Assembly (NCBI GenBank): GCA_002049455.2 | Contig: KV918768.1 | Span: forward strand, 372,001 to 436,000 | Source of the DNA: Porphyra umbilicalis | Taxonomy: Eukaryota; Rhodophyta; Bangiophyceae; Bangiales; Bangiaceae | Direction of reading: 5' to 3' | Length of the DNA stretch: 64,000 bases | Shown: in pieces, positions 22,769 to 33,491 of the stretch | How positions within the stretch are numbered: position 1 is the first letter of the stretch | Layout: each line of letters begins with the position of its first letter | Position numbers and translations under genes: made by a program | The notes under the pieces: generated by a model | Told to the model about the DNA's origin: nothing | The model's input: only the letters and a program-made list of their open reading frames with translations | Database searches by the model: none

Positions 22769-23503
22769 ATGCGGTCGGCGGTGTGCCCGCGGCAACCCCC
22801 CACCCCGCTCCGCCCCCCCCCCCCCCCCCCCCCAACTGGCCTTTGCCTCTGGCGCGCTCGCGTTTGCCGGCGAGACGGTCGCGACCGCCCTCGCCGCCCA
22901 CCCGCTCGTCGTCTGGGCGCGCGCCGCACTGCCCGTCAAGGCGGCGTCCCCCCCCCCCGTGCGGCGCTTCCACGGCGGGGGTGGTGCCCCCCCCTCCCCC
23001 CACGCGTCGGACGGGGACGACACGTACCTCCCGCTCGGCGCCGCGCGCGTCCTCCCCACCCGCGGCGACGGGCGGTGCCTCTTCCGCTCCATCGCGCGGT
23101 CGCTCGCGCTCGCCGCCGGGCGGCCGCTGCCAGAGAAGCTCGAGGTGGGGGACGCCGACGCCCTCCGCGCGCTCGCGTGGAAGGAGATGTGCGTCGTGCG
23201 CAAGCGCGAGTTTGTCGACCGCATGATTGTGGAGGGCAACATGGACGCCTACTGCTCGGCGCTGCGGCGGCCCGAGTTTTACGCGGGCGAAGCCGAGATG
23301 CTCGCGCTCGCCGACGTGCTCCGCGTGCCGATTGCGGTGTACTTGCGGGAGGGGGGGCGGGGGGGGGGGGGGGCTCCCGCTACCGCAAGATTGCCGAGTA
23401 TGGGTCGGATTGGGGCAAGGGGGGGGGGAAGGGCGGGCCCAAGCAGACCGTGCGCGTGTTGTACAATGGCACCAACCACTATGACGCGCTCCACAAGCTG
23501 TGA
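22769..23503 (+). CDS. OTU-family cysteine protease (deubiquitinase-like)
   Basis: The OTU core is clear: GDGRCLFRSIARSL with the catalytic Asp and Cys, the helical VDRMIVEGNMDAYCS region, the central EMLALADVLRVPIAVYL strand, and a C-terminal YNGTNHYDALHKL with the catalytic His. Such enzymes remove ubiquitin from proteins. The Met at 22769 (CACGATGCGG) is the best start, but a 21-C run at 22813-22833 changes frame before QLAFASGALAFAGE. A long G run at 23345-23373 changes it again between VYLREGG and SRYRKIAEYGS. The active-site residues are all present across the segments, so an intact gene with homopolymer miscalls is likelier than a pseudogene. The N-terminal part before the OTU core is hydrophobic and could be a targeting or membrane segment. 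Confidence 0.82.
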   Translation: MRSAVCPRQPPTPLRPPPPPPPTGLCLWRARVCRRDGRDRPRRPPARRLGARRTARQGGVPPPRAALPRRGWCPPLPPRVGRGRHVPPARRRARPPHPRRRAVPLPLHRAVARARRRAAAAREARGGGRRRPPRARVEGDVRRAQARVCRPHDCGGQHGRLLLGAAAARVLRGRSRDARARRRAPRADCGVLAGGGAGGGGGSRYRKIAEYGSDWGKGGGKGGPKQTVRVLYNGTNHYDALHKL

Positions 23504-24293
23504 GCGTCGTCAATGGGGGGGGGGGGGCGTTAGAGGGGGGGGTGAGACAACGGCTGGGGTGGGTGTGTACGGCAGCCTGATTGCTGGCTTCCATACTGGG
23601 CCGAGGTGACGGGACAGAGGGCGGGCGCCGTTGCGCGGCAACACTGGGCTGTAGGATGATCGGGACGAGCGCTTCATGACGACACGGCCGGACCAAAGCT
23701 CTGCGCGGAATGCGATCCAGTGTGTTGGGGACCACCCCATCCCACCGAGGGCAGTCGTCACCTGCGAGGCCCCAGTGCGGCCGCCGGCAACTGCCCGCAA
23801 CCGTGTCTTTCTTCCCTTGTTGACGCGGGGTCGGCGCGCGGGCGGCGCCCCCGTCGGCTCTGTCCGAGGACCCCACCCCTGTGCGCCCGCGACGGCCGCG
23901 CGCACACCCCACCCGGTGCTTGTGGCACACGCCTTGCCCCGACGAGGCGCCCGTCGAGGCGGCCCCGCGGTGGCGCGGCAGCGCGCAGCCACCCCCACCG
24001 CGCCGACCAGGGGGGCGGCACCGCCCACGGCGGCGGCAGTGGGAAACCGACGGGCGTGGCAACGACGGGCGCGGCGCCCGCGGCCGAGCCGACAATGGCG
24101 GGCGGCGCGCCGCCGCCCCGCCCGCGCGCGCGCGCGGGTGCGCCGGCGGCCGGCAGTCAGCCACCCATGAGGGCGCCCCCCGCCGCGGTGCGCGCGAGGG
24201 CGCCCCAGAGGCCGACTGCGCACCCCCCCCCCCCCCCCCCTCCCGCCGCGTCGGCGGGGCCGCCCCACCCCCCCGCCGCCCGTCGCATGCGGC

Positions 24294-24344
<51 letters not shown>

Positions 24345-25140
24345 TGCCGCCCGCTGCCGCCGATCGCGGCGCCGCCGCCGCGGCGCGGCGGCGGTCGCGG
24401 TGGAATTTGGGGCGCCGCCCCCGCCGGCGGGGGCGCGGCCGCCACGCCCGCACGCGCGCGGGATCCGACGCGCCCGCGGCGGCCGCTGCGCGGCCGCCCC
24501 CGCGTCGCCACAGCCGACGCGTCGCGGCGGCGGCGCGCCGCGCGGCGGCCGCCCGCCGCCGCCCCGCCGCCGCCGCGACCGCCGCCGCGCCGCCGCGGCC
24601 GCCGCGGCGGCCGCCGCCGCAGCGGGGCGGGGCGGTTTGGCGGCGCGCGCGCGGGCGCACCCCCCCCCCCACCGCGCCGCGGCGGGGCGTAAATTCCAAC
24701 CGCCCCCCCCCGCCCCCGACCGGCCGCGGCGGACACCGCACGGGCGGCGTGCCCCCCCGACGGCCGCGGCGGACCGCGCGGGCGGCGTTCCCCCCCCGAC
24801 GCGGCGCCCGGCGGGCCCCCCCCCCCCACCCACCGCCGCGCGTCGGCGTCGGCGGTGCCCGTCGCATCGTCGCTGCCGTGCGCGGTGGCGGCCGTCGCCC
24901 GGTCGCCCCGCCGCCGCCCGCACACCCCTGGGGGTGCAGCCGGCGGGGCCCCGCGGGCTGCGACGACCGCGACCGCCCCATTGTCGGTCCGTCCCCCGCC
25001 TCCAACCCCGTGGCGGTTGGCGGGCCGTGCGACCCCGAGGCGCTTCACGCTGCCCCCCCCCCCCCCCGCTTGCTTCCGCCGTCCCTCCCCCCCACCACGT
25101 TGGTCGCTCCCGCCCCCTTCTCCCCCTTACCACCACCACC
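23504..25140. other. Low-complexity GC-rich intergenic
   Basis: Open frames on both strands encode only Arg/Pro/Ala/Gly sequence with no domain. Contains a CCG microsatellite and poly-C runs. Probably includes the promoter of the gene starting at 25141. Confidence 0.45.
24296..24343 (+). repeat. (CCG)n microsatellite, about 16 units
   Basis: An uninterrupted trinucleotide run. Similar shorter runs occur throughout the GC-rich parts of the window. Confidence 0.9.
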
Positions 25141-26010
25141 ATGGTCGGCACCGCCCTCCCCGTGTCTGGCTCCACGCTCGCCGTCGCGGCGGGCGTCGCC
25201 GTCGCCCTCGTTGCCGGCGTTGCCGTGACGGTCGTGCGCGTCCGCCGCTCCGCGTCGGCGGCGCCGTCGGCCGGGTGTGCGGGCGGCGTTGGCGCGCCGA
25301 CGGCCAGCGGCGGCGTCGTCCTGGACGACGTGCCCGAAACGCGCATCGTCTTTGCCGACGGCGTGGCGTGCGGGGGCGGTGCGCCCGCCGCCGCCGTCGC
25401 CCCCACCCCCGCCGCTGACGTGGCCGCCGGGGTCACCACCGCTGCCGCCGTGGTCACCACCGCTGCCGCCGCCGCACCGGCGGCGGCGGGCGTGCCGCTG
25501 CCCGCCGCCGGCGACCGCCGGTCGCCGCCGCCGCCGCCGCCGCCCCCCGCCGGCGCGGACGTGCCGCTGCCGCCGCCGGGCGACGGCGGTGCCATTGACG
25601 ATGGGGCAGCTACGCCGCTGCCGCCGCCAGCGTTTGCAATGGAGGGGGGGAGGGGGCACCCCCGGGGGGGAGCGCGGGGCCCATGTGAGGTGCCCGGACG
25701 GCGCGCGTGGGGTGGGGGGGGGGGGGGGGGGCGGCGCGTGGCTGGGAAGGGGGGGGAGGAATGGCCCCCGCCGCCCCGTGTGGTGGCGGCAGCGGCGCCG
25801 GCCGCCCGTCGAGGGGCGGGCGGTGGTGGCGGCGCGGGGGTGCTCGGCGGGCGTGTCGGCCGGGGAGAGGGGGGTGTGGCGGCGGCGGCGGCGTGCGCGC
25901 CGGGGCGCGCGTGCGTCGGCCGCGCGTGGCGCGGGTGGGGCTCCCGGCCGCTCGGCGGCCGACACACCCGGGGTGCGCCCCGTGTACGGTCCGACGGTCA
26001 GGGTGGTTGA
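25141..26010 (+). CDS. Ala/Pro-rich protein with N-terminal membrane anchor
   Basis: The Met at 25141 is in a very good context (CCACCACCATGG). Residues ~13-31 (LAVAAGVAVALVAGVAVTV) form one hydrophobic segment followed by RVRR, which suggests a signal anchor with a cytosolic basic flank. Residues ~55-75 contain the ordered-looking GGVVLDDVPETRIVFADGV. After that the sequence is Ala/Pro repeats (to ~residue 170) and then Gly/Arg-rich to the stop, a part that may not be translated. If the whole frame is real the protein has 289 aa. No family is recognised. Confidence 0.45.
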   Translation: MVGTALPVSGSTLAVAAGVAVALVAGVAVTVVRVRRSASAAPSAGCAGGVGAPTASGGVVLDDVPETRIVFADGVACGGGAPAAAVAPTPAADVAAGVTTAAAVVTTAAAAAPAAAGVPLPAAGDRRSPPPPPPPPAGADVPLPPPGDGGAIDDGAATPLPPPAFAMEGGRGHPRGGARGPCEVPGRRAWGGGGGGGRRVAGKGGEEWPPPPRVVAAAAPAARRGAGGGGGAGVLGGRVGRGEGGVAAAAACAPGRACVGRAWRGWGSRPLGGRHTRGAPRVRSDGQGG

Positions 26011-27483
26011 GGTGGTGCCTTGTTTTTTTGTTGTGCTTTGCTCTGCGGGGGACGCCAGAGCCCGACGCGCGACGCGGCGCGTCGTCGCCGCGCCCGCCCG
26101 GGGGGTGAGGCGCTGCCGCGGCCGCGGCCGCGGCCGCGCGCGACGCGGCCGCGCCGACGCGGCGCGCTGGTGCGTGGGCGGACGCGCGCCCGTGGCCGCG
26201 CCTTTTTTGCGCGCGCCGCCGGGTGGCCGCGGCGGCGGGCGGGGCCGCCCGCCCGCCGCCGCCGCGCGCGGCGGCCGTGCGTGCGCCACGCCGCCTCGGG
26301 TTGGCCGCCTGCCGCGCACCGCGGTCGCTGCTGCGCGCGTCTGCGGGTGTAGCATTGTGTTGGGCTGTGTGCACTGCTTGCGTCCCCGTGCCCCGTCGCC
26401 CGCAGTAAAGCTTTAGTTTGTGCGCCCACAACCACCGTTTCAGAGTGCTGCGCGCGCCTCGCTGCCGTGTGCCGCCTCGGCCTGCACGGCGATGAGGGGG
26501 TTGCGGACCGTGGCGGCACGCTCAGTGCCCATTGTTGGCGGTCGCCCACCGCGGTGGGGGGCCCCAACGCTACACAGCACAGATGGAACCGGCCGGCCCC
26601 ATGTCCATCTGTGTGGCGTATGTAGGGACGCGCAAGTGCGTGCGTGCCAAACGGTGTCATTGCCCAAAACGATCATTGGTGTGTTTGGTGCCCCCGCGCG
26701 CCCTCAAATACCCCCCACACCCACAGCCGCTGCTAGCGGCCTCGCGCGCCGTGCACGCGGTCACGTGACCGGCACTACCCCCCACTAAAGGTGCATCTCA
26801 CGCATTGATGCCTGTGGCTTCCACGCGTGTTCAACCCCACAGAACGGTGCCTCAGAAAGGCCGAATGACACTTATTTTGATACAGGAAGGTCGCTCAACT
26901 CATCAGCTTCAATACTAAGTGCTTTTTTCCTAGCTACGGGCACCAGGCCCGTGCATTGTGGTCCGTACAAGACATGTAGCATGTCGATTATGGGGCTTTC
27001 TGGGCACACTTGACGCTGTACTGATTAGGGTGTGGAGTTTGGTGACGTGGCGTCCCCTGCACCACTGCTCAATGGACCTTGATGAGCCCTGTAGCCAAGT
27101 TTTGGTCGAAATAGAGCGCTTTTGAAGCGCTGGTGGACAGCACAACACGTGAAGCGCCGGTGTCGTACAGACACGATTTCAGCGAACCGGTCAAATTGGG
27201 TCTGGGGGGCTTGCAGCCACTGGGCCAGTCGCTGCATGCAGGCCCCCAGATCAAAGTTTGGCTTACAGCCAGTGTTCCGGAGATAGATTTTGACGCAACG
27301 CTTCACGACGGGCACGCGAGGAAGCGCAACTCCCGCTCTTCTCAGACGAAAGATACCTTTTTTCTGATCATAGTCGGAAGCCCCATTCCCTCTTTCTCAG
27401 AGAGTTTGAAGCCCTGTGCTGTAGTTCCGACTCTTTGGCGACGTTTTTCCCGGAGGCTTTAATACATGAGATATACCTTCAGT
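26011..27483. other. Intergenic
   Basis: GC-rich low complexity to about 26360, then more mixed composition. Apart from a weak element remnant near 27.1 kb nothing is recognised. Confidence 0.4.
27069..27254 (-). mobile_element. Possible retropepsin-like remnant of an LTR element
   Basis: A short minus-strand frame contains YDTGASRVVLS, which looks like the D-T-G-A active-site turn of a retroviral-type aspartic protease. No neighbouring reverse transcriptase, integrase or terminal repeats were recognised. If real it is an old, broken fragment of an LTR retrotransposon. The motif alone is short enough to be chance. Confidence 0.2.
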
Positions 27484-27778
27484 GTCTATTCTACCGAGTG
27501 CATCGTTTGATGCCCTGGGCATCATTCGGTGCACTTTTTTGGCACCATTTTTTTCGTGCTGTCCGGCCTCAAAAGCTCCTTTTGACAACAGAAACGAACT
27601 CAACGATGTCTTTTTACTCTTGCGGGAACTCAGAGCCATTGTGCTACGGATACAAACGGGGGGTGCTCCAGACGCCAGAAAAAGGGGGGTCGAACCGTCG
27701 TTGCCTGGCCTTGTGAGAGAAGGCATCATTTGAAGCACCACCGGGCATCATTTGATGCCATTTTGCGGTAGAATAGAC
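27484..27778. mobile_element. MITE-like element with 13-bp terminal inverted repeats
   Basis: GTCTATTCTACCG at 27484-27496 is matched by its exact reverse complement at 27766-27778. Inside both ends lie copies of a GGGCATCATTTGATGCC-type palindromic word, again in inverted orientation. The 295-bp body has no coding signature. Size and ends fit a non-autonomous DNA transposon. I could not identify a convincing target-site duplication. Confidence 0.6.
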
Positions 27779-27905
27779 TCTAGCCTGACTGGGGTGTCCC
27801 GCAAGGATAGAAAAGGAGGCACAACCAAGCGCCAAGAGTACAGAGTGCTTCTGGCCGATGATGATGAAATGTTTATGAATGTTTCGCCATGGGCACCAAA
27901 CTAGG

Positions 27906-28022
27906 GTTGTTGAGTGCGCCCAGGGCGCTCTTTCTGGGCGCATTTTAGGCGCTCAATGGGCGCTCAGAGGGCGCTCGAGCGCCCAGCGCCAACGGTTTCC
28001 TGGGCGCTTTGATGGGCGCTCT
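27906..28022 (-). repeat. GGGCGCTC word-repeat element, copy 1 (inverted)
   Basis: About 117 bp built from many copies of GGCGC/GGGCGCTC in both orientations, starting GTTGTTGAGTGCGCCC. It includes a perfect 16-bp palindrome, GGGCGCTCGAGCGCCC. Its left end is the reverse complement of the right end of copy 2. Confidence 0.65.
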
Positions 28023-28550
28023 GAATAATAATTGTCATAAAATTTAACTACGTGGTCGACCGAGTGCCCGACGACTCTGTCTGCAGCCTCTATGGGCGCG
28101 CAGCCCTCGCTGCAGGTGCCCCAGCGGTAAGGCGGAAAGGGCCCGTCAGGAGGTGGCCATGGCAGCAGCGATGGCCCTCGTCTTGGCGCCAGAGCAGCAG
28201 CATCCTTCTCAACCATCTCCCACGACTGCAAGACATCTTTGGCAAGGATATCTACTTGGCCAAGGCTGTAGACGTGAATAGGTCGGCGTGACTGTGTATG
28301 GTGTGCGTGTGTTTCTTGTCCTCATGGCCGGACGGCCTGGTTGTCTACATCACCACCTGGAACATATTCAGCTGTTCTCTTGTTTCTCCTTGGGAGCTGC
28401 CGCTGTGGGCGGCACGTAGACACATTGGGGCTTGCGGATGACCGTCAACAGTCCTTCTTTCACATGCATAGAGAAATTCACAGATGGTCGCTAGTTTCCA
28501 CGAAACACAGTCAAAACGTAAGAACAAGAAGGGGCTACCTGATCATTTAT

Positions 28551-28660
28551 GGGTGCTACAACGGGCGCTCGAGGGTCGCTCAGGGCGCACTGAGCGCTCA
28601 AAGGGCGCTCAGGGGCGCATTATGCACCAGCGCCCCGAAAATCGGGGCGCACTCAACAAG
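28551..28660 (+). repeat. GGGCGCTC word-repeat element, copy 2
   Basis: A 110-bp stretch beginning GGGTGCTACAACGGGCGCTC, with several GGGCGCTC words, then a stem GCGCCCC/GGGGCGC around GAAAAT, ending ACTCAACAAG. It has the same orientation and architecture as the copy at 52.4 kb. Confidence 0.65.
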
Positions 28661-29095
28661 CCGACTCCAAACTACTGGATGCAGGAGTTGCAGATGTTGT
28701 CCCGAGCTGCAGAACCAGCAAGGCTTTCAGATAAGTCGGTTGTTAGATTTTACAAGTAGAGACATTGGTGTACCTCGGTAGCCGCTTTCCACCGCCACGG
28801 TAGCTTGTCCCCACGTGAGTCATGTCAGCGCAAGAACGCGTTCAATGGTTGGGTTGCCTCGAGACTGCCTGTCTGCAATCCACGCCGGACAAAACTCCAA
28901 GGCGGACAGCGCACACGCGCACCGGCAGCAAAAAAATCACTGGGATCCTGACTGCTGTGGGGCTGGGGAAGCGCGCCGCTTCAAAATTTCGAAAAATCAA
29001 AGCGTGGACCCCGTGCGCCACAGCAAGGCACAGCGCTGCTGTCCCGGAGCGAGCCGGCGGCCCCTTCGTCAGCATTGACGAAGTTTCCCTACGCT

Positions 29096-29162
29096 GGCCA
29101 ACGGTTCCCCAACGGACGGTGGGCTCCGTTGGGGCCCAACGAGGCGCAACTGAGTCTCAACG
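29096..29162. repeat. CCAACGG word-repeat element, copy 1
   Basis: Repeated CCAACG/CGTTGG words in both orientations. It shares the string GCCAACGGTTCCCCAACGGA almost exactly with copy 2 at 30.65 kb. Confidence 0.55.
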
Positions 29163-30197
29163 AAAGCCATTTCCGTCGGGCCTTTCGACACCATTTGCTG
29201 GATGGTCACATGTCAAACACGATAGACACGCGGCAGGTCAATATAAAGGACAATGAACTTGATCTGATGTGAAACATGTTACCAACTACAATGAAGGCTC
29301 GAGACGAGGTGGATTTAGTGCCTCATTGGCTGCACTTTCCCGTTCAGGGGACTGCGAGAAGCGCAGCAGTCGGTGCTACAGCCGTATGATGGGCTTTCTG
29401 GTCACTCATGCGGCAAGAATGGGCGAGCGTAGCGCTCATCTACCATTTGTTCAAAGTGACTTCGGACCATCCTGAGGATGCCGCGCAACAATAGAATACT
29501 TCGTCGGGAATCGCTGGTGCTCGGACTGCTCTCGCGGCTTGCGGACTACATCACTTTTCATATTGGTATGACCACCAGCAGGTACCGGTGCAGGTCAACA
29601 AAAAAAAACGGTGTTTTAGGCCTGCTGTCGGACATGAACAGGGCAGGGGGAGCAAGTACACCATGGGTCCCCTCGCCTGGTATCTTCAGGCGGCACGGGC
29701 AACACGAACCGAGCAGTGATCTGGATGCGAGCGACATGAATGGAGTGGAATGAGTGCCTACACAGTGAGAGAGCGGTTCGTGGCAGGCCGAGGGGCCAGA
29801 CAGACGGTCATTTTGGGACTGGAGCGGATGGGGCTGCGCGTTGGTCGGCGCAGTGGCACACGCCGGGACGAAAGAAAGTGCGGTACACAGCTCGAGCCGC
29901 GGAGAGGGTGGTGCGCAAAATCGCAGAGGAGACTTGATTGCGAGCATCGTGACATGAGGGCAGGCACGGGTCCGATCGAGGGCTGCGGGCACCGCCTCGA
30001 TACGTTGTATCTCGCTTCGGCGGGGACTAGCCTCAGGGCAGAGGAGACGAGGCACTCTCGATCGTCCATCCAGCCGAGGTGGAGGCGCAGCACGAGGGCG
30101 GCGTGCATGTTTGCGGATTCACGACGCACGGGTGGCGCGAACGTGTAGAGGGTCTCAGAAAAAGTCCCATAGCGTGGGTCTGAGCGCCGCGGACTGC

Positions 30198-30253
30198 GCG
30201 GCAACGACACAGCGAGAGCCACGTCATGTGGCTCTGGCTGTGTCGTTGCCCCG
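30198..30253. repeat. Inverted repeat with arms of about 25 bp
   Basis: The left arm GCGGCAACGACACAGC plus a GAGAGCCAC continuation is mirrored by the right arm GTGGCTCTGGCTGTGTCGTT and onward, with one or two mismatches and a short centre. Confidence 0.85.
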
Positions 30254-30257
30254 CGTA

Positions 30258-30346
30258 GACCGCACGCGACGGCGGTGGAAGCGCCATGATGGCGCGATGG
30301 CGGTGGAAGCGCCATGATGGCGCTTCCACCGCCGTCGCGTGCGGTC
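30258..30346. repeat. Perfect 30-bp inverted repeat with internal tandem copy
   Basis: The arms 30258-30287 and 30317-30346 are exact reverse complements, beginning GACCGCACGCGACGG. The 29-bp centre holds another copy of the GGCGGTGGAAGCGCCATGAT motif, so one arm is partly duplicated in tandem. It starts 5 bp after the preceding inverted repeat. Confidence 0.92.
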
Positions 30347-30537
30347 AACGCTTGACGGGCTTGAAGGCCCGCTGAGGAAGTCTGGGAAAGAAATGAGTCG
30401 GATCCTTATAAATGCAGGGTGGCCTTCTACAATTCCAGCACACACCTTGTAGTCAGCCAATCTGTCATCACGGATCGCACATCTGTGGCCAGGAAGCTCT
30501 GTCCTTGCACGCAACCTCGTCAGAATCACGCTCTCGG

Positions 30538-30690
30538 CTCCGTTGGGGCATTGCCCAACGGCTCCCCAACGCTCCCCAACGAAGGAAACGAACGCCCCAC
30601 AACGCCCAAAAATGCTGAACTAACAGCACACCCGTTGGATCCCAACCTCCAACGGTTCCCCAACGGAAAGGGCATTCGTTGGGCAACTTA
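30538..30690. repeat. CCAACGG word-repeat element, copy 2
   Basis: About 150 bp of CCCCAACG/CGTTGGG words in both orientations. It resembles copy 1 at 29.1 kb and has the same word-based architecture as the GGGCGCTC family. Confidence 0.55.
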
Positions 30691-32401
30691 GTCAAAGCTG
30701 GCGATCCGCCCCTGATTGGGTGAGCGGCCACCGCGCCGCCCAAAAGTCCAAAGCGCATGCGCCGCGGCGGCAGGCTCTTCGCGGATCCGACGGCCAGCCG
30801 AGGCGTCAGGACCGGCACCATCCCGAGGGATCCGGCTCCCCCTCTCTCTCGTGCCACACGTTGACGGCGCTTTTGAGTGCACAAACCCTCTGCTCACCAG
30901 AGGGGCCAAAGGGGGCTTGCACCACCACCGGCAGCTGGCGTCGATGGGCAGCTCCTTGCGCGGTTCCGTCCGGCCTCGAGAAGCACGCCCACGCTGTCGA
31001 CAGCGGTCGCGTAGGGGAACTTCCCCACGGGGCGGCACCTCGGCTCTGTCAGCCACCAATGGCATGCCGCGTTCCGTCCGACGCGCGATGCGGGTGGAGC
31101 AGACACGCGGTGTATGGCTCCGAGGCGTGGCAACGTTGCGGCCTCGCGCGGCGGTCCCCCTGGTGCCTCCCCTGTGCGCGCCGGCGGTCGTCTGTCAAAA
31201 CGAGGGATACCCCAAAACGTGGCGTGGCCCTCGATACGCGCCTGATATTGATTACTCTCGCGAGGCACATTGCAGCGTCCATCGCCGCCGCTGTCACGAC
31301 GAGTGTGTGGCTGACGGCGCCGCGCGGGCGGTCCGCCGGCGCCATGATCCAACAGCCATCCCCCGCGGGCCGGCGCCCGCCCGCCGCGTCATGACGCGCA
31401 ACGTAGGGGGCGGCGGAGGCCGACGCGATCCCGCCCTTTCTTGGTGGCGCGTACTTTTTAAAGTTTGAAAAAACGCGTCCAGGCCGGCCGCTCGCCCGCG
31501 CAACGGCGGGGGGGGGGGGGGGCGCGATCCCGATCCCGATCGCGGTGGTCATTCAAATCGCGGTCCAGGTCGGCGCGGCAACCCCCCCCCCCCCTCCTTG
31601 GCGTGACGCGGAGCGCGCGCGCCCGCTGCACAGGGGCGCCCGCGCGCAACGGGGGGAGCGGCTGGCGCCAACGGCGGGGGTGGCCGACCGCCGCCCGACG
31701 GACCGCGGGCGCCGTGTCCGCCGCCCGCCCCCCCCCGCCGCCGTGCACGCCGCCGGCGCCGGCAGCCCGGTCAATGACGCGGCGGGCGGGGGCGCGCCCG
31801 CGTTTCCCCCTCCCGCCCGTGCCCCCCTCACCCCTGCCTGGTTCAGCGCGGTGCGGGTGGGCGGCTGCCCACCACACGCTACGTGGGCCCCCCCCCCACC
31901 CCCCCCGCCGCGGCCGCCGCGACAAGCGGCGACGGTGGCAACGTAGGGGGCGTCGGCGGGACCACCGCCCGTTGCGCGCCGCCTGCCTCCACGCTGCCAG
32001 CGTTACGGCGCCGCCCGTCCCCGCCTGGTTTTCCCCCCCCCACGCTGTCAACGGCGGCGCAGCGGCCCCCCGCGCGTCGGCCGTCGCGTCCGTGGCGGCC
32101 GCCGCCGGCTGCTGACGGCCGGCCGCCACGGTCACCCCACCTCCCGCCGAGCGCTCCGCCGGAGCCGGTCCACCGTTTCCCGGCTGGCAGTGCGGTGCTG
32201 GGGGGCGGCGGCCGTAGTCGGAGCACCGCGGGGGGTGAGGAGACGTGGTCGGGCGGCGCCCCCACCCCACCACGCCCCCCCGCTGCGTCACGCCGCGCGT
32301 CTGGCGTGGGGGACTGACACGCCCGCGTTGCCGCCACCGGGGAGGCGCCGCTTACGTGCGCGGCGGGTCCCCCGCTGACGTGCGTGGTCGTCGGGGGTTG
32401 T

Positions 32402-32428
32402 GGGGGGGGGGGGGGGGGGGGGGGGGGG
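32402..32428 (+). repeat. 27-nt poly-G tract
   Basis: An uninterrupted G run, the second of this apparent length in the window (the other is at 13135). Its true length is uncertain. Confidence 0.7.
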
Positions 32429-33491
32429 CGAAAGGGCCCCGCTTTCTGACAGGAGTAGGTGGGGGGGGGGTACGCACTGTTGACCAGCACCCCCTTGGGC
32501 TACCACCCCCCACACCTCCCGTTTCGTACCCTAACCGCGGCGGCGGGTGGGCGGCCCACCGACGCCCCCCGCATCCGTCTTTTTTATATCAGGCGGGGCC
32601 CACGGCGCGCCCCGCGTAGGATTTTGCGTCGCCGTGTGCGCCGTCACGCCCCCCCGGCCACCCACGCATCTGGGGCGGCGGCAACGGCAGCGTGTGGGGG
32701 GCGCTCGCCTACGTATCGGGGGGTGGGGCGTCGGGGGTCCCCCAGAGGGGGGCAACCGCGCCGTCAGGCCCGCCGCGGCCGCGTCGCCCGCCACGCGCCG
32801 CTCACTCGACGCCCACCGGCGACCCCCCCCCCCCCCGCTCCGTGTGCGTGGCGGCCGGGTCACCCCCCGTGGCCACGCCGCTGCTCCCCCGTTGCCGCCG
32901 TCGAGGGGGAGGGGGAGGGGGAGGGGGTAAACGTGGGGCCCCCCGCCGCCCCCGCCGTTCCACCGCCGACCGGGTGCGCCGTGGGATTCCCGCACACCCG
33001 CAGCGGCGCCGCGGCGCCACACACGCCCGCCTCACCCCGAGTGTGTGGCGCACGGGCGGCGGGGGGCGCCGGCGCCGGCGCCGGCGCCGCGGCGGGCGCG
33101 GGGCGGGGGCGCCACCCGCATTGCCTGCGGCACCCGCCCCGGTCGACGGGCTTAAGTGCCCGCGCGCCGCCGTCCGGAGCGCACGCCGCCGCTGGTCGCG
33201 ACGCAAGGCAAGACCCCCGCGCCGCCGTCTAGCAGCTTCTGGAAGCTTTGGCGCCCCCCTCCAGCACCTTATTTTTCGAGCCGCCGCCGCCGCCACGCCG
33301 GCCGCGCTTGACACCCGCCGACGACGGCGGTGCTGAGCAGAGACAAGGACCGCCGCTCCCCGCCGACGGCCGCCGCCGCTCCACCACCGACAAGCGCCGC
33401 CGCTCGACGTCGACAACCTCATCGACACCAACCTCACCGGCAACGACGACCACCGTCACCGCCGCCCCCACTCTGCCTTGTCGACTGGGCC

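Larger units (their letters stand above)
27779..33491. other. Gene-poor repeat-rich region
   Basis: About 5.7 kb with no supported gene. It holds short word-repeat elements, strong inverted repeats (listed separately) and, from about 31.4 kb, the G/C homopolymer-rich composition seen near host genes. Frames there encode only Pro/Arg/Ala low complexity. Confidence 0.45.

Noticed and set aside
23510-25048. Long minus-strand frame (about 512 aa) and plus-strand frames in the same place
   Set aside because: No ordered segments. The frames depend on CCG repeats and homopolymers, and the supported genes lie on either side.
27025-27315. Larger retroelement around the DTGA motif
   Set aside because: No reverse transcriptase, integrase or terminal repeat was recognised nearby, so only a low-confidence remnant is listed.
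28551-28660. Possible Helitron end (stem followed by a short tail)
   Set aside because: The sequence after the stem is ACTCAACAAG, not CTRR, there is no TC start, and the element is dominated by internal words.
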